Below, in pieces: positions 5,723-6,103 of a stretch of 6,103 nt of DNA (positions are counted from its first letter, which is position 1; the number at the start of each line of letters is the position of its first letter). The notes beneath the pieces are model-generated. The model did not search any database. It had not been told where the DNA came from and saw only the letters and a program-made list of their open reading frames with translations. Both the position numbers and the translations under genes were made by a program. The stretch comes from an uncultured Clostridia bacterium (GTDB lineage Bacteria; Bacillota; Clostridia; Oscillospirales; Ruminococcaceae). The stretch lies in NCBI GenBank assembly GCA_947629275.1, contig CANRDG010000109.1, positions 1 to 6,103 on the forward strand, written 5' to 3'.

Positions 5723-5729
5723 TATAAAC

Positions 5730-6103
5730 ATGAGCAAAGAACCGATAATAATTGAGACGAACAGGCTGCTGCTGCGCCCGATAACGCTTGACGATGCGCA
5801 GGCGTGCTACAGCTGGAACAGCGACGAAAGAGTTACAAGGTTTATGTCGTACTCAACGTACACTGATATTGCGCAGACAGTCGAGTGGATAAGGTCGGCT
5901 ATGGCAAATGAGAAGGAATGGCTGTGGGTGTTTGTGCTGAAAGGCGAAAGCAGGGTCATTGGCTCGGGGAGCATTCGGCCAAGCGCGCTGATGCAGGGCT
6001 TTTGGGGCATAGGATATAACCTCCACTATGATTATTGGCACAGGGGCTACTGCACCGAGGCGATGAAAGCTATTGTTGATTTTGCGCACCGAGAGCTTGG
6101 TGT
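5730..6103 (+). CDS. GNAT-family N-acetyltransferase (RimJ/RimL-like), C-terminus cut by the window edge
   Basis: The frame from ATG 5730 stays open for 124 complete codons to the right edge, so about the last third of a typical 170-190-residue protein is missing. It begins MSKEPIIIETNRLLLRPITL; the ETxRLxLRP opening is characteristic of the Acetyltransf_3 (RimJ/RimL/SpeG-like) branch of acetyl-CoA-dependent GNAT enzymes. A central strand region (WVFVLKGESRVIGSGSI, 66-82) leads to WGIGYNLHYDYWHRGYCTEA (92-111), where HRGYCTEA is the acetyl-CoA pyrophosphate-binding motif A. The acceptor (protein N-terminus, amine, small molecule or drug) cannot be told. The gene has its own AGAGGGG site, lies 100 bp after rsmG in the same direction, and could be transcribed by read-through. 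In many Firmicutes this place is taken by noc, parA or parB. Confidence 0.9.
   Translation, partial: MSKEPIIIETNRLLLRPITLDDAQACYSWNSDERVTRFMSYSTYTDIAQTVEWIRSAMANEKEWLWVFVLKGESRVIGSGSIRPSALMQGFWGIGYNLHYDYWHRGYCTEAMKAIVDFAHRELG

Noticed and set aside
1..6103. Mobile element, CRISPR array, tRNA/rRNA or riboswitch
   Set aside because: I saw no transposase or integrase frame, terminal inverted repeats, regularly spaced repeats, cloverleaf or known riboswitch pattern on either strand.

Overview
The window looks like a chromosomal segment of a low-to-mid GC Firmicute. The evidence is strong AAGGAG/GGAGG-type ribosome binding sites, near-consensus sigma-A promoters, the mnmE-mnmG-rsmG gene order, and ParB-type parS palindromes of the form TGTTCCACGTGGAACA. 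Frequent ATA, AGG and GCG codons with roughly balanced GC in genes and AT-rich intergenic DNA suggest a clostridial lineage such as Oscillospiraceae/Ruminococcaceae. That lineage is an inference from style, not a species call.

Layout. Positions 1-434 (minus strand) hold the start of a Q/E/K/A/P-rich, probably disordered protein of unknown function that runs off the left edge. Positions 435-615 are a compact divergent promoter region: one near-consensus promoter faces left, and a perfect-consensus promoter plus a second extended -10 promoter face right. Positions 616-1515 encode a sugar-phosphate-type nucleotidyltransferase. After a 65-bp gap with a GC-rich hairpin comes mnmE (TTG start, 1581-2951), then a 77-bp gap with two parS-like palindromes, mnmG (3029-4918), rsmG (4919-5629, start codon directly after the mnmG stop), a 100-bp gap, and the first 124 codons of a GNAT acetyltransferase (5730 to the right edge). 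A third, perfect parS palindrome lies inside the mnmG coding sequence at 4402-4417.

How it works together. MnmE and MnmG form the complex that installs (carboxymethyl)aminomethyl groups on wobble U34 of certain tRNAs. RsmG methylates 16S rRNA at G527 (E. coli numbering). All three therefore tune decoding. In many Firmicutes these genes sit beside the replication origin, upstream of noc/parA/parB, and this region carries parS centromere sites. Here the flanking genes differ from that arrangement: a nucleotidyltransferase lies upstream and an acetyltransferase downstream. The parS cluster nevertheless remains, so the most interesting content is the chromosome-segregation signal written into and around tRNA-modification genes. 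I see no mobile element, CRISPR array, tRNA or rRNA, and no clearly novel defence or metabolic system.
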